Positions 41,351 through 50,787 of a stretch of 64,000 nt of DNA are shown here, piece after piece; position 1 is the first letter of the stretch, and each line of letters begins with the position of its first letter. The position numbers and the translations under genes are program-made. The DNA lies in NCBI GenBank assembly GCA_963925035.1, contig CAWUSK010000035.1, positions 1-64,000 on the forward strand. Reading direction: 5' to 3'. This DNA is from UBA4466 sp963925035. GTDB lineage: Bacteria; Bacteroidota; Bacteroidia; Flavobacteriales_D; Crocinitomicaceae. Below the pieces are notes generated by a model. The model was not told the origin of the DNA and did not search any database. It saw only the letters and a list, made by a program, of their open reading frames with translations.

Positions 41351-44300
41351 TTAATGGTGATTTTCTTCAGTTGATAATTCCTCTCCTAGTGTGTTGCAAT
41401 GGTAATGTCCGCGCTTGCGTTTGAAAAACGGTTGTGTTTTTGCATCAACAGTCGAATTCGCATCTAGCATTTTGGATATAATTCGCGCTTTTTCTTCTTG
41501 ATTTTTTTGTTGCAACTTCAGATCCATTTCTTTGTCGTAATAAATGGTTCCATCGACAATAGTTTGTTCAACAATCGCATTGATTGAAAGAGGATTCGCA
41601 GACCAAACAACGATATCTGCATCCTTTCCAACTTTTAAGCTACCTGTACGGTCATCGATGTGTAATAATTTAGCAGGATTTAATGTCACCATTTTCCATG
41701 CCTCCATTTCAGAAACTTTACCATATTTCACGCTTTTCGCTGCTTCTTGATTCAATCTTCTTCCCATTTCGGCGTCGTCTGAGTTAATGGCAACTATAAC
41801 TCCTTGTTTGTGCATAATTGCCGCGTTGTAAGGGATTGCATCATTCACTTCATATTTGTATGCCCACCAATCAGAGAATGTTGAACCACCGGCTCCATGT
41901 TCCTTCATTTTATCAGCGACTTTGTAGCCTTCTAGAATGTGCGTAAAGGTGTTTATTTTGAAGCCCATAGAATCTGCCACATGCATCAACATATTGATTT
42001 CCGATTGTACGTATGAGTGACAGGTAATGTGTCTTTTTCCTTCTAAAATCTCCACCAAGGTTTCCAATTCTAAATCGACTTGGTATTTGTTAGGGGAACT
42101 TTTCTTGTTTTTTGCATATTCCTTCGCACGAGCAAAAGCATCGTAATACAATTGTTCAACTCCCATTCTAGTTTGCGGAAAACGAATTGTGTTGTAATCT
42201 CCCCAATTGGATTGCTTCACGTTTTCGCCCAAGGCAAATTTGATGAACAAAGGTTGGTCTTCTATCAACAGATTCTCTGCTGTTTCTCCCCATTTTAGTT
42301 TAATAATAGCTGATTGTCCACCAATTGGATTTGCGGAACCGTGCAACAATTGAGCGATAGTTACTCCTCCGGCCAATTGCCGATAAATATCAATATCGTT
42401 TGGATTAATGACATCTCGAATGCTTACTTCTGCCGATATCGCCTGTCCACCTTCATTCACTCCTTTAGAAATGGCAATGTGCGAGTGTTCGTCAATTATT
42501 CCACTTGTCACGTATTTTCCATTTGCGTCAATTATTCTCGCGTTTGGAGGGGTTTTAAGCGCTCCTTGTCCTACGTGAGTTATTTTACCGTTTTGGATAA
42601 CAATAGATCCGTTTTGAATTATTCCTTCTTTTTCGTTCGTCCAAATAGTGGCATTTTTAATTAAGATGTTTTCTTGCTTGGCAATGGAATCCATTCCAAA
42701 AGCCATGTTCGGAAACCAAAGGTGTTTTACGGTATCGGCAATTACAGGTTTTTCAACCTCTTTGTCGGACTTTGCTTTTTCGATTTTTATTGCAGACCAT
42801 TTCACCCATTTACCGTTCGGTAAAAGTCCATCTCCTTCAAAAATGCCAAGTTTAATGTTCGCTTTTCCTTGTAAGGTCAAACTTCCATTCCAACTTGAAT
42901 CAATAATGTTGAATTGAAAAGTAATATCATTGCTTTGCTGATCTACGAATAAAGTTGTTGTTGAATCCTTAATCACTTCAGCTGCAGTGGTCGGATAAGT
43001 GATTTTGCCTTTGTATTTCTCAGGTTCTCCGGAAATATCAATCTTAAATTTTTTATTATTAATCAAGAGGTTGTATTTTCCTGCGACGGATTCTGGTGAT
43101 GCAACTTTCAGAACAGTTTGTTCACCCATCGACCAATATTCAAGCAATTCGGCTTTCTCTTTCAATGGGTTTTTTGAATATATCACGAAACTCGCAAACT
43201 TGTTTTCTTCCAATGTCCCAAGTTCGTTTGAGAACCCTGCAGCGTTCGCTGGATTTACTGTCAATGCTTTCAACGCATCACTTTCCGTTAAGCCCAATTC
43301 AATTGCTTTCCTTAGGTTGGCCCAAAAGTCAGCAGTTGTTTTTGTACCATCGGATGATATACAAAAAGGCACTTTGTTTTGCGCTAGAATGGATGCATTC
43401 ATTGGAGCAAGTTCCCAATGCTTCAATTGACTCAATGGAATTTGACGAGAAATATAAGGATTCTTCACATCGTATGCTTCTGGAAAATCAATAGGAATAA
43501 CGATTGTCGGTTTCTTCACCTTTAAATCACTGATGATGTCGTATTCATTCCCAGACCCTAAATAAACAAACTGAAGATTGAATTCTTCGGCAATTTTATG
43601 TGCACGTTGAATTTCAAGTTTATCACGTGTTTGAAAGAACAGTTTCCCATCTTTTTGTTCGTTCAACGCTTTCAACGCATTATTTTCTCGTTCTGCATGC
43701 GTTGCGTAGTATGTTGCGTCGAAAAAAGCTTGACGTAATAGGGCAATTGAACCCATTTGTGAAGACGGATACGATTGGCGTGAAACACCTTTTGTAAAGG
43801 AATAAAAACTCATTTCTTTGGTAAGTTTTAAGGTGTTGAATTCTGAAGCACCCAGCGAGACGAAAGTCCCGTAACCTTGTGCAATTCCATCTTTTTGGCG
43901 TGAAAGTGCAAATCCAAAACCTTTTTCAATCAGTTCTTTGTTTGCCTTTGTGTCGGTTTTATAAAGTGTACTTGCATCAACTTCTGGGTGAATTGCTTCG
44001 TTCCAATAACCAGCACCATTTTTTTCTGAATCGATTTGAGGTTGTTCATCTCTTGACTTTTTCTCTAATTTTGGCAGTCCAACATCAGTGTTTAGTTCGA
44101 TGAACGAAGGAAAAATTACTTTGTCAGAACAATCAATTTCTACGGCGTCTTTTGGAATTGAGACCATTAAACCGTATTTCTCTACTTTATCACCTTTGAT
44201 GAGAAGCGTCCCATTTTTGATGATTTTGTCTGGGGAAATATAAATTGTTGCGTTTTTTAAGGCGTAATAAACAGGTTTTGACTCCTTAACACCGTTCAAT

Positions 44301-44365
44301 GGGTTGAATTGTCCAACTGCTGTTGAAACGCAACACAAGGTAATAATATAGAAATACAGCTTCAT
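41351..44365 (-). CDS. Large exported two-part amidohydrolase-family protein
   Basis: A 1004-aa protein from ATG 44365, with signal peptide MKLYFYIITLCCVSTAVGQ. The frame continues 17 codons upstream, but that would bury the signal. It looks like two amidohydrolase units in tandem. In the N-terminal unit the HxH site is replaced (VIFPSFIELNTDVG). The C-terminal unit has the true motif YVTSGIIDEHSHIAIS, HITCHSYVQ and a catalytic-type INSDDAEMGRR. It also carries the typical end 'PAKLLHIDDRTGSLKVGKDADIVVWSANPL'. Only the C-terminal half seems equipped for metal-dependent hydrolysis. The substrate is unknown; imidazolonepropionase-like cyclic amides or peptides are possible. Co-transcribed with the following family member. 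Confidence 0.88.
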   Translation of the reverse strand: MKLYFYIITLCCVSTAVGQFNPLNGVKESKPVYYALKNATIYISPDKIIKNGTLLIKGDKVEKYGLMVSIPKDAVEIDCSDKVIFPSFIELNTDVGLPKLEKKSRDEQPQIDSEKNGAGYWNEAIHPEVDASTLYKTDTKANKELIEKGFGFALSRQKDGIAQGYGTFVSLGASEFNTLKLTKEMSFYSFTKGVSRQSYPSSQMGSIALLRQAFFDATYYATHAERENNALKALNEQKDGKLFFQTRDKLEIQRAHKIAEEFNLQFVYLGSGNEYDIISDLKVKKPTIVIPIDFPEAYDVKNPYISRQIPLSQLKHWELAPMNASILAQNKVPFCISSDGTKTTADFWANLRKAIELGLTESDALKALTVNPANAAGFSNELGTLEENKFASFVIYSKNPLKEKAELLEYWSMGEQTVLKVASPESVAGKYNLLINNKKFKIDISGEPEKYKGKITYPTTAAEVIKDSTTTLFVDQQSNDITFQFNIIDSSWNGSLTLQGKANIKLGIFEGDGLLPNGKWVKWSAIKIEKAKSDKEVEKPVIADTVKHLWFPNMAFGMDSIAKQENILIKNATIWTNEKEGIIQNGSIVIQNGKITHVGQGALKTPPNARIIDANGKYVTSGIIDEHSHIAISKGVNEGGQAISAEVSIRDVINPNDIDIYRQLAGGVTIAQLLHGSANPIGGQSAIIKLKWGETAENLLIEDQPLFIKFALGENVKQSNWGDYNTIRFPQTRMGVEQLYYDAFARAKEYAKNKKSSPNKYQVDLELETLVEILEGKRHITCHSYVQSEINMLMHVADSMGFKINTFTHILEGYKVADKMKEHGAGGSTFSDWWAYKYEVNDAIPYNAAIMHKQGVIVAINSDDAEMGRRLNQEAAKSVKYGKVSEMEAWKMVTLNPAKLLHIDDRTGSLKVGKDADIVVWSANPLSINAIVEQTIVDGTIYYDKEMDLKLQQKNQEEKARIISKMLDANSTVDAKTQPFFKRKRGHYHCNTLGEELSTEENHH

Positions 44366-44481
44366 AGAAATTGTTTGATAATTCGGTGAATTTAAATATT
44401 TGGATTGACATAGCATAAAAAGAGAGGCAATTGAATATTGAGGTTCCTTTTTTGTATTTTTACCTAATAAAATTAAATACT

Positions 44482-44928
44482 ATGTATAACGCTTTAGTTC
44501 AAGCACATTCTGGTCTTCGTTGGGTTGCTTTAGGATTGCTTTTATTTGCAATTTTTAATGCTGCAAAAAAACAAACATCTGGTCGTTACGAAAAGAAAGA
44601 TAAGATGATGAATCTTTTTGCAATGGTCTTTTTGCACATTCAACTTTTGATTGGACTAGGATTATTTTTCATGAACGATGTTTCTAAAGTTAGTTTCAGT
44701 GAAGGTTGGATGAAAGTACCGATGTTTCGTTTCTTTGGTTTAGAACATATTTTAGGGATGTTATTGGCAATAATAATTGTAACGATTGGTCGTAAAAAAG
44801 CTGAGAAATTGACAAGTAGTAGAGATAAACACAGAAAAATAATGATTTTCTATACGATTGGTTTAATCTTGATTCTTGCATCAATTCCTTGGCCATTTCG
44901 AGAAGCATTAGGAGGGAAATGGATGTAA
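44482..44928 (+). CDS. Four-helix membrane protein, possible b-type cytochrome
   Basis: A 148-aa protein from ATG 44482 (the frame opens 17 codons earlier). Four membrane helices lie at about 12-27, 45-65, 83-103 and 117-137. Histidines sit at membrane-facing positions in AHSGLRWVALG, FLHIQLLIGLGLFF and GLEHILGMLLAIIIV, which could bind haem. Similar Bacteroidota proteins are sometimes called cytochrome B. Its last 10 bases overlap the next gene, a c-type cytochrome lipoprotein, supporting a shared redox role (inference). Confidence 0.7.
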   Translation: MYNALVQAHSGLRWVALGLLLFAIFNAAKKQTSGRYEKKDKMMNLFAMVFLHIQLLIGLGLFFMNDVSKVSFSEGWMKVPMFRFFGLEHILGMLLAIIIVTIGRKKAEKLTSSRDKHRKIMIFYTIGLILILASIPWPFREALGGKWM

Positions 44929-45242
44929 GATTAATTGGACTTCTTCTCTTGGGTTGTCTTTTTAGTTGTTCTGAATCGACTGAAAAACTGAAAGATGAGG
45001 TAGTACCAAAACACTTGAGTGGTGTAAAGTTCTACGATCAAAGATGCACTGTTTGTCATGGACCAGATGGAAAATTAGGAGTTTCTGATGCGGAAGACTT
45101 ATCGAAAAGTACACTTACCGAGAAGCAGGTTGAAGATGTTATAAAAAGTGGAAAAGGTGCAATGCCGCCATTCAAGCATGCTATTGAATCTGATAGTACA
45201 TTAATAGAGTTAGTTGAGCACATTAAAACGTTGAGAGAGTAG
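44919..45242 (+). CDS. c-type cytochrome lipoprotein
   Basis: A 107-aa protein with lipoprotein signal (LIGLLLLGCLFS before Cys). One haem c site CTVCH is in 'YDQRCTVCHGPDGKLGV'. The axial Met is probably in KGAMPPFKH. It is a small periplasm-facing electron carrier. The ATG at 44919 lies inside the upstream gene in another frame and is preceded by GGAGG at 44911-44915, a good Shine-Dalgarno sequence, which is uncommon in this phylum. The hflX gene follows with no gap. Confidence 0.9.
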   Translation: MDVRLIGLLLLGCLFSCSESTEKLKDEVVPKHLSGVKFYDQRCTVCHGPDGKLGVSDAEDLSKSTLTEKQVEDVIKSGKGAMPPFKHAIESDSTLIELVEHIKTLRE

Positions 45243-46442
45243 ATGGATGAAGGACATATTTTAGTAGATGCAACCGAAGAGAGATGCGTATTAGTTAGTG
45301 TTATTTTTGGAGATGTAAAGGAAGTACAAGCCATAGAATATTTGGACGAGTTAGAGTTTTTAGCGCTTACAGCTGGAGCGATAACGGAAAAGAAATTTTT
45401 TCAAAAGCTTCCAATGCCAGACAACAGAACCTATGTAGGTAAGGGGAAGTTGGAAGAAATCAATCAATACGTAAAAGCAAACGATATTGAATTGGTAATT
45501 TTTGATGATGAACTTTCGCCTTCTCAATTGCGAAACATTGAAAAGGAATTGGAATTAAAGGTACTCGACCGAAACAATTTGATTTTGGATATTTTTGCGA
45601 GTCGTGCTAGAACGTCAACGGCAAAAACACAAGTTGAATTAGCACAATTACAGTATTTATTACCTCGATTAACACGATTGTGGACTCACCTAGAGCGTCA
45701 GAAAGGGGGTATTGGACTGCGTGGACCTGGGGAGTCTCAGATTGAAACGGATAGACGAATCATTCAGGATAAAATCACTTTACTGAAAAGAAAGCTTAAG
45801 AGTATTGAAAAGCAATCTGCAACGCAAAGAAGTAATCGTGGCCAATTGGTGCGTGTTGCTTTGGTGGGATATACCAACGTTGGGAAAAGTACTGTAATGA
45901 ATATGCTGAGTAAATCAGAAGTCTTCGCAGAAGACAAATTGTTTGCGACTTTGGATACTACAGTTAGAAAGGTCGTGATTGAAAACTTACCATTTTTATT
46001 AACGGATACGGTTGGATTTATTCGAAAGTTACCGCATCAATTGGTTCAATCCTTTAAGTCAACATTGGATGAGGTGAGAGAAGCAGATTTATTGATTCAT
46101 ATTTTAGATATATCACATCCTAATTTTGAAGAACAATTCGATGTTGTAAATCAAACATTAATTGAAATTGACGATACTGATAAACCAATGATTGTCGTCT
46201 TTAATAAAATTGATGCTTACAGGCATTTAGAGAAAGATGAAGATGATTTAACGGAAATTTTACCAGAGAATTATACGTTAGAAGATTTAAAGAAAACGTG
46301 GATGGCGAAATTGAATGACACGAAATGTATTTTTATCTCAGCAACGGAAAAAGAAAATTTGGAAGACCTTAAGGCCTTATTGTACCAAGAAGTAAAAACG
46401 ATATTTCAAGAAAGGTATCCTTACCACAACTTTTTGTATTGA
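45243..46442 (+). CDS. hflX: GTPase HflX
   Basis: A 399-aa ribosome-associated GTPase. The N-terminal HflX domain includes YVGKGKLEEINQYVKAND and 'FDDELSPSQLRNIE', then a coiled region with ERQKGGIGLRGPGESQIETD. The G domain starts near residue 209: G1 GYTNVGKST, G3 LLTDTVGFI, G4 FNKIDAY. HflX splits stalled or hibernating 70S ribosomes, particularly under stress. It begins immediately after the cytochrome c stop, probably transcribed with it. Confidence 0.96.
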   Translation: MDEGHILVDATEERCVLVSVIFGDVKEVQAIEYLDELEFLALTAGAITEKKFFQKLPMPDNRTYVGKGKLEEINQYVKANDIELVIFDDELSPSQLRNIEKELELKVLDRNNLILDIFASRARTSTAKTQVELAQLQYLLPRLTRLWTHLERQKGGIGLRGPGESQIETDRRIIQDKITLLKRKLKSIEKQSATQRSNRGQLVRVALVGYTNVGKSTVMNMLSKSEVFAEDKLFATLDTTVRKVVIENLPFLLTDTVGFIRKLPHQLVQSFKSTLDEVREADLLIHILDISHPNFEEQFDVVNQTLIEIDDTDKPMIVVFNKIDAYRHLEKDEDDLTEILPENYTLEDLKKTWMAKLNDTKCIFISATEKENLEDLKALLYQEVKTIFQERYPYHNFLY

Positions 46443-46558
46443 GATGAATATCAATGTCTAATCCTAAAATAGGTTGACAGTTTTAGATTGCAAATATATA
46501 AACTTATATAATTAGTTTGGTATAGGTTTATTTTGTGCTTAAGCGAATATGGGTAGGC

Positions 46559-48805
46559 TTAATCTCTTATTAATTCTAGGAATCCATGCCCTTCCGCCTG
46601 ATTTCCATCAATTCCAGTTGCAAGGTACGTGTAAAAATAAGTTCCTTCTTGCGCATCAGCGCCGCTAGCCGTCTTCCCATTCCAACCTACGAATGAACCA
46701 GGTAGAGTAATGTTTTCATCAGCTGTGTACATTACATTTCCCCAACGGTTTAAAACTGTCAGCTCTAATTGGACTACATTTCTAGTGTCAACAACAAAAA
46801 AGGAGTTATTTCCGTCGTTATTCGGTGTAAATACATTTGGAGCAATTACCTCTGGTTGAGGGTAAGCACAACTTCCATCATCTACAGCTGCTGTTGGATC
46901 GTAATTTACAGCATTTGGATCCATACATCCACAAATGGATATAGAGATATTAGCATAAGTTGTATCAGAACATGTTGGATCTGAATAAGCAATCAACATT
47001 ACTGTTGCATTAGAAGTATACGTTTGAGTTTGACTGTTAGCATTTCCGACACTTGCTGTTTGTCCGTTACCAAAATCCCAAAAATAAGTTGAAGTGTTTT
47101 GGCTATTATTTGTAAACGTAACCGTTAAAGGCGTGCATCCAGATGATGGTGAAGGAGTGAATTGTGCAACTGGTGGGTCTAATGGCTCAACGAAAATACT
47201 ATCATCAACTGTACAAACATCATCCGTTACAGTAAAGTAATACCATCCTGAAGGAATATCTTCCAAGACTGACGCGTCAATATTGAATGGGCCAGGATTT
47301 GTTCCAGGTCCAGTCCAGTTATAATATGGTTGACCAGCTGCTACAGTTAATCCAGAAGCAACACCTTGAACAACTCCTGTCGGGTCACATGCATTTGAAG
47401 GCCACATCATCATGGTATCAATAGCAAGAGTTTGATTCATATTTACACTAACTGTATCACTAATTTCATACCCGCAAAAATCAGTTGCAGTTACATAGTA
47501 ATCAACAATACCATTGACTGTTATAGGCACAGTAATGGCTGAATCGGTTTCCAGAGTATTCCATTCATAAGCATAAGGAGCAAATCCACCTGATGCAGAT
47601 GTGAATATGTCCGTTGAATCTGTCATACAATATAGATTAACGTCTGGACTATTAATAAATAATTCAGGTACGTCATCAATGTAAAAAGTTCCGTAAGAAT
47701 AAATAGTGTCTCCAGTAATAAGTATGGACATTATTGTTAATTGAATTGACTCAATTCCTTCAAGGATTCCATCTTCATAAGGACTAATTAGCCAAGCTAC
47801 ACTATCGACACCTGGCAACAAGACTACAGAGTCACCAAGTAATGTATAATCAATTCCATTTGTTGCTTGTCCTCCATAATAAATATACGCCACAAGCGTG
47901 TCAATGCTTGTGTTACAGCCTTCTCTTTCGAAGCTTAACACCCCTATTTGATCACATCCTTCATAAATGATATTGTTATTTGTGAAGGAACTAAAGGAGA
48001 ATGCCACTGGGTTAGTAGTAAAACTTCCTCCCTCTAAAAATACGCCTGAATCCCAAACATTGTCAGAGATATTTGTAATTCCAATTTTAATGTGATAAGT
48101 TTCTCCGCAAATCAATTCAGAAAATGCAGTCAACTCTGTTGTTGTTCCATCGTATTGTATAGCAGTCCCATAACCCAATCCACTTGTGTTATTTACATAG
48201 TATTGAGAGTTAGACCCTGCGTTTACATCATCAATAGTTATAGGAGTATTTGTACCTGGAATTAATGCTATATTAACTCCACCGTTCGAATACGGTCCAG
48301 CTAGACCAGGTCCTGATAAAAAGAAACCAAAGCAATCATTTACTCCTCCATTAACGAATTCTGGATATTCCTCTGAACCAAAAATATAATTGAATTCCAA
48401 TTGATTTCCTGTTGCAACGAAATCAAATTCTAAAACTACACCGCCGAACATTGTTCCAGTTGCAATCATAGCCATATCAGGATCAGTAACACTTTGTGGA
48501 CCTGTTAAGCTGGAACTTCCAGAGTTGTTAGGCCCTACAGCAAGACTTCCTTGTCCAGTTGATAGTAACATTCCGTCGGCAATTGGAAAGGTTGTTCCGT
48601 TTTGATTAAAATAAGTTGCCTGTGATTGAATTGAATTGGCATTTGCAGCACTACCATTTATAGTAATATTTGTAGCTGTGACACCACTTCCAATTAAAAC
48701 ATTATTGACCAATTGAGCAGGCGTTAATGTATTTGTTACTGCAATTTGATTGAATCCTATGAAGGAAATCAACGTGAAAATTGCAATTAATATTCTATTA
48801 TTCAT
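46559..48805 (-). CDS. Secreted choice-of-anchor-L protein with T9SS type B sorting domain
   Basis: A 748-aa protein with a signal peptide (residues 1-20). The choice-of-anchor L domain (about 25-265) includes 'TPAQLVNNVLIGSGV', 'GMLLSTG' and FNYIFGSEEYPEFVN. Middle Ig/PKD-type modules include PSSGCTPLTVTFTNNS. A short CMDPNAVNYDPTAAVDDGSC motif is typical of these proteins. The final ~90 residues are the gliding-motility-type C-terminal domain (NVFTPNNDGNN, VLNRWGNVMY, WNGKTASGADAQEGTYFY), the export signal for T9SS. No PorP/SprF gene is adjacent, so it must use a partner encoded elsewhere. Surface location and adhesive role are inferred. Confidence 0.9.
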   Translation of the reverse strand: MNNRILIAIFTLISFIGFNQIAVTNTLTPAQLVNNVLIGSGVTATNITINGSAANANSIQSQATYFNQNGTTFPIADGMLLSTGQGSLAVGPNNSGSSSLTGPQSVTDPDMAMIATGTMFGGVVLEFDFVATGNQLEFNYIFGSEEYPEFVNGGVNDCFGFFLSGPGLAGPYSNGGVNIALIPGTNTPITIDDVNAGSNSQYYVNNTSGLGYGTAIQYDGTTTELTAFSELICGETYHIKIGITNISDNVWDSGVFLEGGSFTTNPVAFSFSSFTNNNIIYEGCDQIGVLSFEREGCNTSIDTLVAYIYYGGQATNGIDYTLLGDSVVLLPGVDSVAWLISPYEDGILEGIESIQLTIMSILITGDTIYSYGTFYIDDVPELFINSPDVNLYCMTDSTDIFTSASGGFAPYAYEWNTLETDSAITVPITVNGIVDYYVTATDFCGYEISDTVSVNMNQTLAIDTMMMWPSNACDPTGVVQGVASGLTVAAGQPYYNWTGPGTNPGPFNIDASVLEDIPSGWYYFTVTDDVCTVDDSIFVEPLDPPVAQFTPSPSSGCTPLTVTFTNNSQNTSTYFWDFGNGQTASVGNANSQTQTYTSNATVMLIAYSDPTCSDTTYANISISICGCMDPNAVNYDPTAAVDDGSCAYPQPEVIAPNVFTPNNDGNNSFFVVDTRNVVQLELTVLNRWGNVMYTADENITLPGSFVGWNGKTASGADAQEGTYFYTYLATGIDGNQAEGHGFLELIRD

Positions 48806-48827
48806 AACTGATAATTTTGATTCATTA

Positions 48828-48855
48828 CAAATATAGACCCTCTATTGGAAAAAAA
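48828..48855 (-). promoter_or_regulatory. Probable promoter of the choice-of-anchor-L gene
   Basis: A TATATTTG -7 element (minus strand, 48835-48828) lies 23 bp upstream of the ATG. The -33 region is only a T-run near 48850, so this is a partial match. Confidence 0.45.
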
Positions 48856-48937
48856 GGTTGCGTGGAAAAAAAGTTTATTTGTATTAAAGCTGTTTTTTTT
48901 AATAAAATTGCGATTTTTGAGGAAAATATAAGTAATA

Positions 48938-50329
48938 ATGGAAGCAGTTCAAGGGTATATTTCTCAAAACAAAGAAAGATTTTTAAATGAATTAATGGAG
49001 TTATTGCGAATTCCATCAGTTTCTGCAGATCCTAAATTTTCTTCAGATGTTAATAAAACTGCTGAATTGGTAGCTGAAAATCTGCGTTTGGCTGGAGCAG
49101 AAAATATTGAAATTTGTAAAACTGCTGGATATCCTATTGTTTACGGTGATAAAATCATAGATAAGTCATTGCCAACAATTTTGGTTTATGGGCATTACGA
49201 TGTTCAGCCTGCAGATCCAATTGATTTATGGACAAACCCAGCATTTGAGCCAATCATTAAGAAAACGGAAATTCATCCTGAGGGAGCAATTTTTGCGCGT
49301 GGAGCATGTGACGATAAAGGTCAAATGTTTATGCACGTGAAGGCGTTTGAAGCAATGAATAAAAATAATTCTCTACCTTGTAATGTGAAATTCATGATTG
49401 AAGGAGAAGAAGAGGTTGGTAGTGAAAACTTGGGGGTTTTTGTGAAGAATAATCATGAACGGTTATCAGCAGATGTTATTTTAGTCTCTGATACTGGAAT
49501 GTTGGCAAATGACGTTCCTTCTATTACAACTGGATTAAGAGGGTTAAGTTATGTGGAGGTGGAAGTTACAGGGCCAAATCGAGATTTACACTCGGGACTT
49601 TATGGTGGTTGTGTTGCTAATCCTATCAATAGTTTGGCACATATGATAGCTTCACTTCACGATGAAAATAATCACATTACCATTCCTGGTTTTTACGATA
49701 AAGTAATTGACTTGACAAATGCTGAAAGGACTGAAATGGCAAAAGCACCATTCAGTAAAGAAGCTTATTGCAAAGCGTTAGACATTCAAGATGTAATGGG
49801 AGAAGCTGGTTATTCTACGATGGAGCGTGGCTCAATTCGTCCTACACTAGATGTGAATGGAATTTGGGGCGGTTATACTGGTGATGGAGCAAAAACGGTA
49901 ATTGCATCGAAAGCGTATGCTAAAATATCGATGCGATTAGTGCCGGACCAAGACCCAATTGAAATCACAAAACTTTTTGTAGACCATTTTCAATCTATCG
50001 CACCAGCTGGAACAACCGTAAAAGTAACTCCACATCACGGTGGCGAGCCTGCTGTAACTCCAATTGATTCGATTGGTTATAATGCAGCAAGTTTGGCCTA
50101 TGAAAAAACATTCAATAAAAAACCAATTCCAGTAAGAAGTGGAGGTTCAATTCCAATTGTTGCTATGTTTGAAAAAGAATTGGGATTAAAAACTGTGTTG
50201 ATGGGATTTGGCTTGGACAGTGATGCAATTCATTCACCAAACGAACATTTCGGCGTATTTAATTATTTCAAAGGAATAGAAACAATTCCTTATTTCTACA
50301 AGTATTATACGGAGTTACACCAATCTTAA
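48938..50329 (+). CDS. M20 family dipeptidase
   Basis: A 463-aa zinc peptidase without signal peptide. Metal and catalytic motifs are TILVYGHYDVQPADP (His near residue 86), FARGACDDKGQMFMH (bridging Asp), MIEGEEEVGSE (general base Glu and metal Glu), VSDTGM, and a late His in DSDAIHSPNEHFG. The insertion domain has LRGLSYVEVEVTGPNRDLHSG. Length and motif set match the cytoplasmic dipeptidase group (CNDP-like). The LEA-2 lipoprotein gene begins 1 bp after its stop. Confidence 0.95.
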   Translation: MEAVQGYISQNKERFLNELMELLRIPSVSADPKFSSDVNKTAELVAENLRLAGAENIEICKTAGYPIVYGDKIIDKSLPTILVYGHYDVQPADPIDLWTNPAFEPIIKKTEIHPEGAIFARGACDDKGQMFMHVKAFEAMNKNNSLPCNVKFMIEGEEEVGSENLGVFVKNNHERLSADVILVSDTGMLANDVPSITTGLRGLSYVEVEVTGPNRDLHSGLYGGCVANPINSLAHMIASLHDENNHITIPGFYDKVIDLTNAERTEMAKAPFSKEAYCKALDIQDVMGEAGYSTMERGSIRPTLDVNGIWGGYTGDGAKTVIASKAYAKISMRLVPDQDPIEITKLFVDHFQSIAPAGTTVKVTPHHGGEPAVTPIDSIGYNAASLAYEKTFNKKPIPVRSGGSIPIVAMFEKELGLKTVLMGFGLDSDAIHSPNEHFGVFNYFKGIETIPYFYKYYTELHQS

Positions 50330-50330
50330 G

Positions 50331-50786
50331 ATGGTAAAATATATCGCTTTTTTGTGTGCGATGATGCTAATCTCATCGTGCACATTTTTAGAACCTGAGT
50401 ACAAAGGAGGTGAGAAATTTAAGTTTCAAAAACTAGAAGGTAAATCTTTAAAGTTTACTGTAGGGGCAAAAATCTTAAATCCAAACAATTACACGATTAA
50501 GATAAAACCATCTGACCTTGATATTTATATTGAAGATGATTTTATGGGGGTAATTCATTTGGACAAAACACTTAAACTAAAGAAAAAGCAAGAGTTGTTT
50601 GTCGATGCTCCATTTACTGCAACACTTAACGATGGTGCGCTTTTCAAGTTGTTGAAATTTGCAACCAAAGGAAGCTTACAATTGGGATTAAAAGGAAAGG
50701 TAAAAGCAGGTGTTTTTGTTTTTACGAAAAAAGTCGATGTCGATGAAAAAACAACCATCGACGGTTCAAATCTGCGACTTCGATAA
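50331..50786 (+). CDS. LEA type 2 family lipoprotein
   Basis: A 151-aa protein with lipoprotein signal (IAFLCAMMLISS before Cys) and a single LEA-2/WHy-type beta domain. 'SLKFTVGAKILNPNNYTIKIKPSDLDIYIED' shows the conserved N-P-N turn, and the domain ends with the strand 'LQLGLKGKVKAGVFVFTKKV'. Such domains occur in small envelope lipoproteins of Bacteroidota; their role is unknown. Co-transcribed with the M20 dipeptidase and convergent with the MurF-Alr gene. Confidence 0.85.
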   Translation: MVKYIAFLCAMMLISSCTFLEPEYKGGEKFKFQKLEGKSLKFTVGAKILNPNNYTIKIKPSDLDIYIEDDFMGVIHLDKTLKLKKKQELFVDAPFTATLNDGALFKLLKFATKGSLQLGLKGKVKAGVFVFTKKVDVDEKTTIDGSNLRLR

Positions 50787-50787
50787 T

